From NCBI RefSeq assembly GCF_036964665.1, contig NZ_JBAMDA010000001.1, positions 496,001-560,000 on the forward strand: a DNA stretch of 64,000 nucleotides, given 5' to 3'. Numbering within the stretch: the stretch's first letter is position 1; every line of letters starts with the position of its first letter. Under the pieces are notes generated by a model. The model was not told the DNA's origin and did not search any database. It was given only the letters and a program-made list of their open reading frames with translations. Shown here one piece after another: positions 9,523 to 18,742 of the stretch. This DNA is from Nitrobacter sp. NHB1. Lineage in GTDB: Bacteria > Pseudomonadota > Alphaproteobacteria > Rhizobiales > Xanthobacteraceae. A program made the position numbers and the translations under genes.

Positions 9523-10263
9523 ATGGGTGACATCATCACCGCGGGCGTTCTGGTGATCGGCGACGAAATCCTGTCGGGGCGGACCAAGGACAAGAACATC
9601 GGCTTCATCGCCGACTATCTGACGAATATCGGAATTGACCTCAAGGAGGTTCGCATCGTTGCCGACGATGAAGCCGATATCGTCGCGGCGCTGAACGCGC
9701 TTCGCGCCCGGTACACCTATGTCTTCACCACCGGCGGCATCGGCCCGACGCACGACGACATCACCGCCGACAGCGTCGCAAAAGCCTTTGGCGTCGGCAT
9801 CGATCATCATCCCGAGGTGGTGGAGCGGTTCAAGGAACGCTACAAGAAACCGGGCGAATTGAACGAGGCAAGGTTGCGCATGACGCGCATCCCGGATGGC
9901 GCCGAACCGATCCAGAGCGCGACCATTCTGGCGCCCGGTTTCAGGATCGGCAACGTCATCGTCATGGCGGGAGTACCATCGATCATGCAGGCGATGATGG
10001 ATATCGTCGCGCCGACGCTGCAAGCGGGCGAGCGGATGCTGTCGGAATCGGTGCGCGGCGATTGCCGCGAGGGTGACATCGGCACGCCGCTGCGCGCGAT
10101 CGCCGAGGCGCACCCGGACACCACCATCGGCAGCTATCCGTTTCTCGACGAGACCGGCAAGCCGAATACAAGCCTTGTGGTGCGCTCGCGCGATCGGGCC
10201 AAGCTGACGGCGGCGATGGACGCGGTGAGGGCGATGCTGGCGGGGCTCAAGGCGGCGCAGTAA
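9523..10263 (+). CDS. Molybdopterin-binding domain protein (CinA N-terminal / MoaB-like)
   Basis: A 246-residue single-domain protein of the MoCF_biosynth/CinA-N type. Key pieces are 'AGVLVIGDEILSGRTKDKN' at the start, 'YVFTTGGIGPTHDDITADSVAKAFG' (the GGxGPTxDD substrate loop) near residue 70, and 'APGFRIGNVIVMAGVPSIM'. It lacks the C-terminal amidase part of full CinA, as is common for the stand-alone alphaproteobacterial form. Relatives bind molybdopterin or hydrolyse ADP-ribose-type pyrophosphates; which applies here is unknown. The ribosome site is AAGGAGAGG just upstream of ATG 9523. Confidence 0.85.
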   Translation: MGDIITAGVLVIGDEILSGRTKDKNIGFIADYLTNIGIDLKEVRIVADDEADIVAALNALRARYTYVFTTGGIGPTHDDITADSVAKAFGVGIDHHPEVVERFKERYKKPGELNEARLRMTRIPDGAEPIQSATILAPGFRIGNVIVMAGVPSIMQAMMDIVAPTLQAGERMLSESVRGDCREGDIGTPLRAIAEAHPDTTIGSYPFLDETGKPNTSLVVRSRDRAKLTAAMDAVRAMLAGLKAAQ

Positions 10264-10393
10264 ACCGACCTTCGCTTGTCCGGCTGCGCGTCACTCGCGC
10301 GCAAGCGCCGGAATGCCGATACGATGAGACTGGATTGTCGGGCTCATACGCTGCAAGAGAGGCGCTCGTGGCTCGTGACGAGGGAAAAACCAA

Positions 10394-10900
10394 GTGACCG
10401 CAAACGCGACTCCCGCCAAGGCCTTTCCGGTGTCCTGGGACCAGTTTCACCGCGACTGCCGGGCGCTGACCTGGCGGCTGAACGAGACCGGACCGTTCCA
10501 TGCGGTGGTCGCGATCACCCGCGGCGGCCTCGTGCCTGCGGCGATCGTGGCGCGCGAACTCGGCGTTCGCGTCATCGATACGGTATGTATCGTGAGCTAC
10601 GACCACAACCGGAAAAGCGAATTGAAGGTGCTTAAGGACATTTCCGATGCGACCGCGAAACTCGGCGGCGGCACCGGCAAGGGCCTTCTGGTCGTCGACG
10701 ATCTTGTCGATACCGGCGCTACCGCGCGGGTGGTGCGCGCCAGGATTCCGGATGCGCATTTCGCCACTGTCTACGCCAAGCCGCTCGGCAAGCCGCTGGT
10801 CGATACGTTCATCACCGAGGTCTCGCAGGACACCTGGATTTATTTCCCGTGGGATCTCGACCTTGCCTTCGCCCCGCCGTTGCGCGACGGCGCGGCGTGA
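10394..10900 (+). CDS. gpt: Xanthine(-guanine) phosphoribosyltransferase
   Basis: A 168-residue PRTase that salvages xanthine/guanine with PRPP. The PRPP-binding signature '[14 protein letters not shown]' lies near residues 97-110, and '[15 protein letters not shown]' and 'YFPWDLD' match bacterial Gpt. The start is GTG at 10394, the first codon that keeps family length, with an AGGG-containing site upstream. guaB and guaA are also in this window but about 40 kb away. Confidence 0.9.
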   Translation: MTANATPAKAFPVSWDQFHRDCRALTWRLNETGPFHAVVAITRGGLVPAAIVARELGVRVIDTVCIVSYDHNRKSELKVLKDISDATAKLGGGTGKGLLVVDDLVDTGATARVVRARIPDAHFATVYAKPLGKPLVDTFITEVSQDTWIYFPWDLDLAFAPPLRDGAA

Positions 10901-10921
10901 TTTTTGGAACTAACCCTTGGT

Positions 10922-11021
10922 CGTCATTCCGGGGCACGAGTAAAACGAGTGAACCCGGAATCCATACTCCCCGCCATGGTTATGGATTTCGGACAGCCGC
11001 TTCGCGGCTTCCGGAATGACG
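10922..11021. repeat. 100-bp palindromic intergenic element
   Basis: CGTCATTCCGG (10922-10932) and CCGGAATGACG (11011-11021) are perfect 11-bp terminal inverted repeats, with internal pairs such as AGCCGC...GCGGCT. This is a dispersed MITE/REP-like element of the type common in Bradyrhizobiaceae. It sits between gpt and the next gene and happens to be open in the frame of that gene. Confidence 0.75.
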
Positions 11022-11029
11022 GTAGCAAG

Positions 11030-11725
11030 GTGCGCGAGACCCTCGACACGCAAAGGGCTGAGCTATTGCAGATCATCATCCGTCCCCTGCAAAACCGCGT
11101 CACGCCTTCAGGCGACATCGTCGCGGTGCCGACGCGCGGCACCTTCACCGGCAATCGCGGCATCATTCACGATCCGGCGACGCGGACGCTGCTGAAGCGG
11201 CGCTGGACCACAAAAGCCTGGCTCGTCTGCGTTTGCGAATTCCGTGGCCGCCGCCGCGATGTGATGGCGACGCGGAGCTGGACCGAGTTGTTCTTTCTCG
11301 ACGAGGCGACGGCGTTCGCGGCAGGGCATCGCCCGTGTTTTCATTGCCGTCGCGCGGATGCCAACGCGTTTCGTGCCGCGTGGGAGCGCGGCAATCGCGC
11401 CGGCGGCCTGCGCGCGCCCGAGATCGACGCGGTGCTTCATGCAGAACGGCTGGATGGCCGCGCGAAGCGGCTGCATCCGCTGCCGATGCCGCTCGACGAA
11501 TTACCCGATGGCGCGATGGTTCAGGCGGGCGACGACAGTTTTGTGATCGCGGACGGTCGGCCGCTGCGGTGGACGTTCGACGGCTATCGTGAAGCGAGTT
11601 TGCCGCTCGCAGACGTGCGGCTGATCACACCGCCGTCCACGGTGCGGGCCTTGCAGTCCGGCTATCGCACGGTGCTGCACGGGAGCGCGACAGGTGCGGC
11701 GCCGCAGCAGGACAAGCGTATGTGA
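11030..11725 (+). CDS. Conserved hypothetical protein with CxxC (about 231 aa)
   Basis: The body 'NRVTPSGDIVAVPTRGTFTGNRGIIHDP', 'TELFFLDEATAFAAGHRPCFHCRRADANAFRAAWERG' and 'ALQSGYRTVLHGSA' looks like a coherent conserved domain with a Cys-x2-Cys pair that could bind metal. I recognise it as a recurrent uncharacterised proteobacterial family but cannot name a function. The frame is open from 10904, but its first 40 codons are the palindromic element, so GTG at 11030 is taken; a later TTG is possible. The true N terminus is uncertain. Confidence 0.65.
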   Translation: MRETLDTQRAELLQIIIRPLQNRVTPSGDIVAVPTRGTFTGNRGIIHDPATRTLLKRRWTTKAWLVCVCEFRGRRRDVMATRSWTELFFLDEATAFAAGHRPCFHCRRADANAFRAAWERGNRAGGLRAPEIDAVLHAERLDGRAKRLHPLPMPLDELPDGAMVQAGDDSFVIADGRPLRWTFDGYREASLPLADVRLITPPSTVRALQSGYRTVLHGSATGAAPQQDKRM

Positions 11726-11841
11726 GCGTTCGACGTCATGGCACCGAGTCTTTGTTGGCATCCCCGTTTATCTTGAGTGAGAGTTGACAAGACACCGATG
11801 GCTGGGCCAAGCCGACCAGACGAAACAAAGGAAGCAGGCCT

Positions 11842-12447
11842 ATGATCGAATTCTTCTTCGACTGCTCCAGTCCCTGGACCTATCTCGCTTTCCACAACAT
11901 CCAGCCGCTGGCGAAAGAATTTGGCGAACAGATCTCGTGGCGGCCGATTCTGGTCGGCGGAATATTCAATGCCATCAATCCGAGCGTCTATGCTTCGCGG
12001 GAAAAACCCGTGGCGGCGAAAGACCGCTATATGAAGAAAGATCTCGCGGACTGGGCGCGAGCGGCGGGGCTCGAGATCAAGATGCCGCCGACGGTGTTTC
12101 CGGTGAACAGCGTCAAGGCTATGCGCGGCTGCCTCTGGCTCGGCAACGATGCGATGGTTCCGTTCGCCAGGTCGGTGTTTGAGGCCTATTGGCGCGATGA
12201 CAAGGACATCTCGCGCGAGCCGGTGCTGGCCGAGATCTGCAAATCGCTCGAGATCGATCCGGAAAAACTTCTGACCGGCATCGGCGATGAAGGCATCAAG
12301 AACGAACTCAAGGCCAACACCGATGAGGCGATCGCGCGCGGTGCGTTCGGGTCGCCGACGATCTTCCTTAACAAGACCGATATGTATTTCGGCAACGACC
12401 GCCTGCCGCTGATCCGCGACGCGCTGCAACGCAAGAAGGCCGCGTGA
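11842..12447 (+). CDS. 2-hydroxychromene-2-carboxylate isomerase-like (DsbA/GST-kappa family)
   Basis: A 201-residue thioredoxin-fold protein of the HCCA isomerase/GST-kappa family. It begins 'IEFFFDCSSPWTYLAF', with the active-site serine of the 'SPW(T)Y' motif in place of a CxxC, has 'RPILVGGIFNAINP', and ends with 'GAFGSPTIFLNKTDMYFGNDRL', the cis-proline loop typical of the fold. HCCA isomerase acts with glutathione in naphthalene catabolism, but most homologues outside that pathway have unknown substrates. The ribosome site is AGGAAG. No aromatic-degradation neighbours are present, so a general GSH-linked isomerase or transferase is more likely. Confidence 0.8.
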   Translation: MIEFFFDCSSPWTYLAFHNIQPLAKEFGEQISWRPILVGGIFNAINPSVYASREKPVAAKDRYMKKDLADWARAAGLEIKMPPTVFPVNSVKAMRGCLWLGNDAMVPFARSVFEAYWRDDKDISREPVLAEICKSLEIDPEKLLTGIGDEGIKNELKANTDEAIARGAFGSPTIFLNKTDMYFGNDRLPLIRDALQRKKAA

Positions 12448-12523
12448 TATCCGCGTGCCGCCGTTTGCCGCGAACCCGGTCGGCCGCGGAAATTCTGCAA
12501 GAGCACATCCCTACGTCTCCTTT

Positions 12524-12907
12524 TTAGATCTTGAGAAACGCGCGGGCGCGCGTAACTAGTCCACCATGCTCGGAGTTGGAGTTTGGCATCGCAGCGATTA
12601 GCTCGATTACCTTCTCGGCTTCCTTCAACCTGGTTTCGGCCACAATACGACGCCTGCCCTCCCTGCCGAGTTGCTCGCCGATCGACCGGTGAGATTGATC
12701 CAGCGCATCCCATTCCGCAGCAGCGTTTCTCAGCGCCTCGGCCTGCGATTCGATGAGGTCGGCGGCCGCCGCGCAAGCCTTCGCGGCATCCTTCACAACG
12801 ACACCGTGCCAAAGTTCAGTGAGGTTGTGCTGGTAGCCCTCCCGAAGCATCTCGGCGTCTTGCCGCAACCGCTCCACCAGGTTGGCCACGTCCTCGCTTG
12901 GGATCAT
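12524..12907 (-). CDS. Coiled-coil hypothetical protein, phage-flavoured (127 aa)
   Basis: Almost entirely helical and charged, with heptads from residue about 10 to 105, for example 'VANLVERLRQDAEMLREGYQ' and 'EAEKVIELIAAM'. It has no cysteine or membrane segment. The ATG at 12907 follows an AGGAG site 10 bases upstream. The 'LVERLR..A..LRE' opening resembles small accessory ORFs of temperate phages. It lies alone in about 690 bp between tRNA-Leu and the HCCA-isomerase-like gene, so it may be a phage or island remnant. Function unknown. Confidence 0.6.
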   Translation of the reverse strand: MIPSEDVANLVERLRQDAEMLREGYQHNLTELWHGVVVKDAAKACAAAADLIESQAEALRNAAAEWDALDQSHRSIGEQLGREGRRRIVAETRLKEAEKVIELIAAMPNSNSEHGGLVTRARAFLKI

Positions 12908-13137
12908 CGGGTCGTCTCCTGCATCATCTCAATCAGGTCCTGAAAATACTTCGACAATGGTGAATGCAATAGGCGGTATCGATCCGCTTGCGGATTTCTT
13001 TGAGGTGCTCACAGCGCCGCGGTGCAGCCGGTTGCTGTGCTCGCGCCTCCTCCGGAGAACGGGAGATGAACGTAATTTGCAAAACGCGAGGGGCCTGCCA
13101 TTGCATTTCCTGTCTAAGTGTTTGAAAAGAAATGCGC

Positions 13138-13226
13138 GCGGGCATGGCGGAATCGGTAGACGCAAGGGACTTAAAATCCCTCGGCTCGTAAGAGCTGTGC
13201 CGGTTCGAGTCCGGCTGCCCGCACCA
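13138..13226 (+). tRNA. tRNA-Leu (UAA anticodon)
   Basis: The acceptor stem GCGGGCA pairs with TGCCCGC (13216-13222), followed by A and an encoded CCA. The anticodon loop CTTAAAA has anticodon TAA, the long variable arm is typical of leucine tRNA, and the T-arm is GCCGG-TTCGAGT-CCGGC. It is 89 nt. The aminopeptidase gene begins 20 bp downstream. Confidence 0.97.
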
Positions 13227-13246
13227 TATGTTCAGGATGAGTTCGT

Positions 13247-14503
13247 ATGACCCAGCATCAGCGCAATATTGTCACGCCCATCGATCCGGTAAAACTGGAT
13301 CGTCTCGCCGAAGTCGCGGTCAAGGTGGGCTTGCAACTTGCGCCGGGGCAGGACCTCCTGATCACCGCGCCCGCCGCCGCGCTGCCGCTGGTGCGGCGGA
13401 TCGCCGAACATGCCTACAAGGCCGGTGCGGGGCTGGTGATGCCGTTCTTCTCCGATGAAGACATCACGCTGTCGCGCTACAGGTTCGGGCCGGACGCGAG
13501 TTTCGATCGTGCCGCAGGCTGGCTCTATGAGGGTATGGCGAAAGCGTTTACCGCGAACACCGCACGGCTCGCCGTTGTCGGCGACAATCCGATGCTGCTC
13601 TCGGGCGAGGATGCTGCGAAAGTCGCCCGCGCCAACAAGGCGAACTCCATGGCCTACCAGCCGGCGCTCGAGAAAATCGTCGGCTTCGACGTCAATTGGA
13701 ATATCGTCGCTTATCCGGGCACGGCCTGGGCGCAACTGATGTTTCCCGACGATAGCGAAAGCGACGCGGTGGCGAAACTGGCGGACGCGATTTTTTCAGC
13801 CTCGCGCGTCGACAACGACGATCCGATCGCGAACTGGACCGCGCACAACGTCGCCTTGCAACAGCGCACAAATTGGCTCAACGGCCAGCGCTTCCATGCC
13901 CTGCATTACTCGGGGCCCGGCACCGACCTGACGGTCGGCCTCGCCGACGGCCATGAATGGGTCGGCGGCGCGTCCACGGCGAAAAACGGCATCGTCTGCA
14001 ATCCGAACATTCCAACCGAGGAGGTGTTCACGACGCCGCATGCGTTGCGGGTCGAAGGCCACGTCCGCAGCACCAAGCCGTTGTCGTATCAGGGCACGCT
14101 GATCGACGACATCGCCGTGCGCTTCGAGCAGGGTCGCATCGTCGAGGCCAAGGCGTCGCGCGGCGCCGACGTGCTGAACAAGGTGCTGGATACGGATGAG
14201 GGCGCGCGACGGCTCGGCGAGGTCGCGCTGGTGCCGCATTCCTCGCCGATTTCGAAGAGCGGCCTGTTGTTCTACAACACGCTGTTCGACGAGAACGCGG
14301 CCTGCCACATCGCGCTCGGCCAGTGCTATTCGAAATGCTTTGTCGACGGAGGCAAGCTGTCGCCGGAGCAGATCGCGGCGCAGGGCGGCAACAAGAGCTT
14401 CATTCACATCGACTGGATGATTGGGTCCGGCGAGATCAATATCGATGGCATCGGCAGCGACGGCAACCGCGTTCCCGTCTTTCGCAAGGGAGAGTGGGCG
14501 TAA
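13247..14503 (+). CDS. M29 family aminopeptidase (aminopeptidase T-like)
   Basis: A 418-residue metallo-aminopeptidase of family M29 (AmpS/PepS/aminopeptidase T), a cytosolic exopeptidase. The conserved C-terminal metal ligands are visible in 'NIPTEEVFTTPH' (Glu), 'LGEVALV' (Glu), 'CHIALGQ' (His) and 'FIHIDWMIGS' (His and Asp), in the expected order. The length matches the family. Its ATG lies 20 bp after the tRNA-Leu CCA, so it may share a transcript with the tRNA. Confidence 0.92.
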   Translation: MTQHQRNIVTPIDPVKLDRLAEVAVKVGLQLAPGQDLLITAPAAALPLVRRIAEHAYKAGAGLVMPFFSDEDITLSRYRFGPDASFDRAAGWLYEGMAKAFTANTARLAVVGDNPMLLSGEDAAKVARANKANSMAYQPALEKIVGFDVNWNIVAYPGTAWAQLMFPDDSESDAVAKLADAIFSASRVDNDDPIANWTAHNVALQQRTNWLNGQRFHALHYSGPGTDLTVGLADGHEWVGGASTAKNGIVCNPNIPTEEVFTTPHALRVEGHVRSTKPLSYQGTLIDDIAVRFEQGRIVEAKASRGADVLNKVLDTDEGARRLGEVALVPHSSPISKSGLLFYNTLFDENAACHIALGQCYSKCFVDGGKLSPEQIAAQGGNKSFIHIDWMIGSGEINIDGIGSDGNRVPVFRKGEWA

Positions 14504-14611
14504 GCCGCCTGATCGCACGGGCGGCCTCAATGCGGTCACGAGCCGGTGCTTTACGCAGTTTTAATCGGGTGCTTTACGCAGCTTCAATGCAGTCGGCCTG
14601 AACAGGGGACC

Positions 14612-15046
14612 ATGTCGGACCGTATCGTCAACGACCGTCGTCAGTGGCTATCCGCCGCCGCGATCGCGTTGCTGGTCGCGGCCGGCGGTCTTTCCGGTTG
14701 TGCCAACCTCGGTGACGGTCCGGTCTCGGGGGCGTTCGTCGATCCCGCGAAGTACGATCTCTACGATTGCCCGCAACTCGACGCGCAGCGCAAGTCTTTG
14801 GCGGCGCGCACCGCCGAATTGCAGAGGCTGATCGACAAGGCCCATACCGGCGTCGCCGGCTCCGTGGTCGGCGAAGTGGCATATCGCAACGATTACATTA
14901 CGGTTCGCGCTTCGGCAAAGCTCGCCGAGGAGGTATGGCAGCGGAACAAGTGTCACGAGGCGGCGCCTGCCGCAATCATAGCCCCGGCGAGCAGCGCGGG
15001 CGGTGCGCCGCCACCGAGGCGCCGCTCCGGCAGCGCCGTTTACTGA
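14612..15046 (+). CDS. Putative lipoprotein (144 aa)
   Basis: The signal has a charged N-region, a hydrophobic core and the lipobox 'LSGC' with the lipidated cysteine near residue 30 ('GGLSGCANLG'). The mature part has a 'YDCPQL...' segment, a short helical region and a proline/arginine-rich end. It is probably a small lipid-anchored envelope protein with no assigned function. ATG 14612 is preferred over the open frame from 14546 because it directly precedes the signal peptide. Confidence 0.75.
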   Translation: MSDRIVNDRRQWLSAAAIALLVAAGGLSGCANLGDGPVSGAFVDPAKYDLYDCPQLDAQRKSLAARTAELQRLIDKAHTGVAGSVVGEVAYRNDYITVRASAKLAEEVWQRNKCHEAAPAAIIAPASSAGGAPPPRRRSGSAVY

Positions 15047-15097
15047 TCTCCGACGATCCCGCAATGACGGATAAGTAAATGAGCCAGATCGACTGAT

Positions 15098-16300
15098 TCA
15101 GGGCCGCCAATTGTAGATCCAGTCCTGACGCGCCAGCATACGCTGCGGTCCCATAGCCCTGATGGCGAGATCGCGCGCCAGAGCGGCGGCTCCTCCGAGA
15201 TGGTAAATCCGCCCGTTCCGTTGCGCGAGCGCCTGCACGTGTGCGACGCGCGCGCGGCGCAAGCTTGTGTAGCGCGCAAGCGCAACGGCAGCGCCATCGG
15301 TGCTCTCGTTCGCGGCTTCGCCGAGACACTGCGCCAGGACCGCAGCATCCTCGATCGCCATGCCCGCTCCCTGCGCGGCAAACGGCAGCATTGCGTGGGC
15401 GGCATCGCCGAGCAAAGCCATGGCGTCGCGGTGCCACGCGGCCATCGGGGGAATCGTAAACAGCGCCCACTTGCGCCAGCCGTTTACGGCGTCGATCATC
15501 ATGCGCGCCGGCTCAGACCAGCGCGCTTGTGCGAACCGGCGCTTGATGTCCGCAGCGTCGCCGGCGGCGCTCCAGCCGGGCTGATTCCAGGTGTCCGGCA
15601 CCACAGCGACGATGTTGATCTGCCTTCCGCCCGACATCGGATAGGCCACGAGATGCGCGTCTGGTCCCATCCAGAGCCGCACGCGGCGCGCGGTCATGTC
15701 GTGCGGCAATTGCGCCGCCTCGATGGTCCCGCGCCACGCGGTCAGGCCGGAAAACAGCGGCCTCACATCCGGAAAGAGTTGATTGCGCAGCGCGGACCAC
15801 ACGCCATCGGCGCCGATCAGCACCCATGCAGTCTCCTGCCGGCTTGTCACGCCGTGACGCACATCCAAAGTTACGCCATTGCCGTGCGCCGCCGCGCTTT
15901 CGATCGCGGCGCCGAGGCGCAATTCGATGCCGGGATGATCGCGAACCTGTTCCAGCAGCGCCGCCTGCAGGCCGGCGCGATGCATTACCCAGTAAGGCGC
16001 GCCTGCGCGCAACGTTGCCGCGTCGCCAAGCGGCAGGCGGCAGATCTCGCCGCCGTGCCGCGCGCTCATGATACTGACGGCCTCCGGCACGAGTGCGCGT
16101 GCGGACAGGCGCGCGTGCAGGCCGAGGTCGATCAGGATGCGACTTGCGTTCGGCGACAGTTGCAGGCCCGCGCCGGTCTCTTCGAGGCGCTCGGCTGTCT
16201 CGATGATGAGGATGCGAAAGCCCTTGGCGGCCAGCGCAAGCGATGCCGTCAAACCTCCGATCCCGGCACCGGCGACAACGACTGTGCGCGACCGGGTCAC
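15098..16300 (-). CDS. FAD-dependent monooxygenase (salicylate hydroxylase-like)
   Basis: A 400-residue class A flavoprotein monooxygenase. The FAD dinucleotide motif 'VVVAGAGIGGLTASLAL' is at the N terminus, the 'DG' motif is 'LIGADGVWSALR' near residue 160, and the second FAD motif is 'ALLGDAAHAMLPFAAQGAGMAIEDA' near residue 290. Such enzymes hydroxylate aromatic rings with NAD(P)H and O2; the substrate is unknown. The zf-CHCC gene ends 7 bp upstream in the same direction, so they are likely one operon. Confidence 0.88.
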   Translation of the reverse strand: MTRSRTVVVAGAGIGGLTASLALAAKGFRILIIETAERLEETGAGLQLSPNASRILIDLGLHARLSARALVPEAVSIMSARHGGEICRLPLGDAATLRAGAPYWVMHRAGLQAALLEQVRDHPGIELRLGAAIESAAAHGNGVTLDVRHGVTSRQETAWVLIGADGVWSALRNQLFPDVRPLFSGLTAWRGTIEAAQLPHDMTARRVRLWMGPDAHLVAYPMSGGRQINIVAVVPDTWNQPGWSAAGDAADIKRRFAQARWSEPARMMIDAVNGWRKWALFTIPPMAAWHRDAMALLGDAAHAMLPFAAQGAGMAIEDAAVLAQCLGEAANESTDGAAVALARYTSLRRARVAHVQALAQRNGRIYHLGGAAALARDLAIRAMGPQRMLARQDWIYNWRP

Positions 16301-16307
16301 AGGCCGA

Positions 16308-16553
16308 TCAGGCCGCCTTGTCTCTCACCACGCATTCCGGGGGGCGGGCCTGTCCGGCGTCGAGATCGGTTGCGAAGCGGAACAGCGTCGAACAATACGG
16401 GCAGATGATCTCGTTATCATTCCCGAGGTCGAGAAAGACGTGCGGGTGATCGAATGGCGGATTGGCTCCGACACACATGAATTCCCGCGAGCCGATCTCG
16501 ATAACGGCGACGCCGGCATCGTTATGAAAGTGGGGGACGACGTGATCAGACAT
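16308..16553 (-). CDS. Zinc-finger domain protein (zf-CHCC, NDUFS6-like)
   Basis: An 81-residue protein with a Cys/His/Cys/Cys zinc site: 'EFMCVGANPPFDHPHVFLD' followed by 'EIICPYCSTLFRF'. This matches the zf-CHCC family, related to the NDUFS6 subunit of respiratory complex I and common as a stand-alone protein in Alphaproteobacteria. ATG 16553 is chosen over the frame open to 16622 because family members start 'M(x)..VPHFHND'. It precedes the monooxygenase by 7 bp. Confidence 0.88.
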   Translation of the reverse strand: MSDHVVPHFHNDAGVAVIEIGSREFMCVGANPPFDHPHVFLDLGNDNEIICPYCSTLFRFATDLDAGQARPPECVVRDKAA

Positions 16554-16827
16554 GCTTTCCACCTCGGGTCGTTGCGCGACATTTAAAGCGCCGGATATGA
16601 CGCGCCGAATACGCAACGACAATCGCGCCGCACCATACTGACCGGCACTTCCGATTTCTAGATCACCGGAAACAGATTTGGAAAATTTTGCGGGTCAATT
16701 ATCCATACACATTCGACATAATTCTGTCGTCTGGGAGAAGCCCTTCTTTCGTCGGGGAAGTTGTGTCTGAATAACGGCACACCACCTTTAGGCGTACGAC
16801 GAAGGCAGGTCTGGCGGGATTTCGACG

Positions 16828-17931
16828 ATGCGATGGCGAATGGGCAGCACGACGACGGGGGCGGCGATATGCGCAACGGCGTTCGCCCTGCTGTGGCCGC
16901 ATGCCAGGGATGCCGGCGCCGTGCTGATTGCGCAGGACGATCCCGCGCGCCTGTCCGATCTTCAACTCGATTCCGTACTTCGGAAGAATCCGGCACTGGT
17001 CGAGCAGAACATCGAGGCCGCGCTTGCGGCGCAAGATCCTGACCTCGCCAACAGCTTTGTCGATCTCGCGGCAGCGAGGGGAATACCGATACCCGGCGAG
17101 TTGTCGCAACGCGCCACTGAGGCCGTCGGAGAAGAAAATTCTACCGAACACATGGCCAAGAGATTTTTCACGGGGTTGGTCACCGGCAATGCCGATGACG
17201 GCGCGAGCCTGTCGGGCACGGTGGCGGGCGATCTGTGCGTATTCGGCGATGTCCGGGACATCATGCGCGAGGGCAAGCACCTGGCGATGGGCGAGGACAC
17301 CGACCGGCTGTTGCTGGGGCTTGCCGCAACGGGTCTCGTTGTGACGGCGGCCACCTTTGTGTCCGTCGGCGGGGCGGCTCCTGCCCGCGCTGGCCTCACG
17401 CTGGTCAAGGATGCCCGGAAGGTTGGGCGGCTCGGTGAAGGTCTAAGCCAATGGGCGGGCCGTTCGGCGCGCGAGATGGTCGACACGCGAAAACTGCAAA
17501 ATGCCGTCGCGACGGCGGCGCTGGCACGGCCGCGTCAGACCGCCGGCGCGATCAAGGCTGCGATCCGCGCCGAGAAGGCCGGCGGACTGGTGCGTCTCGC
17601 CAAGGATGTCGGCCGCATTGGCGAAAAGACCGGGACACGGGGCGCGCTCGACACGCTGCGGATCGCCCAGGGACCAAAAGATGTCGCGCGCGCAGCGCGG
17701 CTCGCCGGGGCCAAAGGCGGCCAGACCCGTGCGATCATCAAGATTTTGGGACGCGGGGCGCTCCTGCTCACCGCCGGCGCGTTCAATCTCGCGATGTGGG
17801 TGCTCAGTGCGGTGTTCGCGCTGTTCGGTTTCCTGTCATCAATCAAGGCCACGACCGAGCGCCTGACACTGTCATGGCTGCAACGTTCAAAAGCCAGGCG
17901 GCTGCGGCGACAGTCCGCCGCGCTGTCGTAA
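16828..17931 (+). CDS. Conserved hypothetical exported/membrane protein (367 aa)
   Basis: It starts with a signal-like stretch (residues 8-30) and has a central hydrophobic segment near 165-185 ('LLLGLAATGLVVTAATFVSVGG') and a pair of hydrophobic helices near 320-345 before a basic tail. The middle is alanine/arginine-rich and helical. The motif 'GTVAGDLCVFGDVRDIMREG' looks conserved. I know of homologues only as uncharacterised proteins in this order. No enzyme signature is visible. It is single, followed 58 bp later by the alpha/beta hydrolase. Confidence 0.7.
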   Translation: MRWRMGSTTTGAAICATAFALLWPHARDAGAVLIAQDDPARLSDLQLDSVLRKNPALVEQNIEAALAAQDPDLANSFVDLAAARGIPIPGELSQRATEAVGEENSTEHMAKRFFTGLVTGNADDGASLSGTVAGDLCVFGDVRDIMREGKHLAMGEDTDRLLLGLAATGLVVTAATFVSVGGAAPARAGLTLVKDARKVGRLGEGLSQWAGRSAREMVDTRKLQNAVATAALARPRQTAGAIKAAIRAEKAGGLVRLAKDVGRIGEKTGTRGALDTLRIAQGPKDVARAARLAGAKGGQTRAIIKILGRGALLLTAGAFNLAMWVLSAVFALFGFLSSIKATTERLTLSWLQRSKARRLRRQSAALS

Positions 17932-17989
17932 ACTTCTCACCGGTCGTTTGCCGACCATCTCGTTGCCATCCCGATTCACGGACTTGCTG

Positions 17990-18742
17990 ATGCCGAGCTT
18001 TCATTACGGCGACGTTGAAATTGCCTACCTCGACGAGGGCGAGGGCGACCCCGTCATTCTCGTGCATGGTTTTGCGTCGAGCAAGAACGTGAACTGGGTG
18101 TATCCGACCTGGGTGTCGGAATTGCGCAAAAACGGGTTCCGGGTGATCGCGTTCGACAATCGCGGCCACGGCGATTCCAGCAAGCTCTACGATCCGGAAG
18201 ACTATCACATCGGCACGATGGCGAGCGACATTACCGCGCTGATGGATCACCTTGCCATCGCGCGGGCCGACGTCATGGGCTATTCGCTCGGCGCACGGAT
18301 GACGGGAATTCTGGCACAGACGCGGCCTGAACGGGTGCGCTCCGGGATTTTCGGCGGTCTGGGTCTCGGCCTGATCGCTGGCGGCGGCCCCGGCGAAAGC
18401 GTCGCCAGGGCGTTGGAAGCGCCGTCACTGGACGACGTGACCGATCCGTTCGGCCGCACGTTTCGCGCATTCGCCGATCAGACCCGCTCCGATCGTCGTG
18501 CGCTGGCGGCGTGTTTGCGCGGATCGCGGCGGCTGATGACGGAAGCGGAGGTCGCCAGCATCAAGGTGCCGACGCTGATAGCGGTCGGCACCAAGGACGA
18601 GATCGCGGGATCGGCGCAGGCGCTTGCGAACATCATCCCCGGCGCGGAGGTGCTGGACATTCCGAACCGCGACCACATGCGCGCCGTGGGTGACAAGGTT
18701 TACAAGGAGGGCGTGCTGGAATTTCTGTCACGCCGGCCGTGA
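17990..18742 (+). CDS. Alpha/beta hydrolase
   Basis: A 250-residue alpha/beta-hydrolase fold enzyme. The oxyanion 'VILVHGFASS' is near residue 20, the nucleophile elbow 'VMGYSLGARM' (Ser of GYSLG) near 98, the acid probably in 'VGTKDEIAG' near 205, and the His in 'IPNRDHMRAV' near 230. Substrate is unknown. ATG 17990 is chosen over TTG 17948. Its 3' end overlaps the convergent membrane-protein gene by 15 bp. Confidence 0.85.
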   Translation: MPSFHYGDVEIAYLDEGEGDPVILVHGFASSKNVNWVYPTWVSELRKNGFRVIAFDNRGHGDSSKLYDPEDYHIGTMASDITALMDHLAIARADVMGYSLGARMTGILAQTRPERVRSGIFGGLGLGLIAGGGPGESVARALEAPSLDDVTDPFGRTFRAFADQTRSDRRALAACLRGSRRLMTEAEVASIKVPTLIAVGTKDEIAGSAQALANIIPGAEVLDIPNRDHMRAVGDKVYKEGVLEFLSRRP

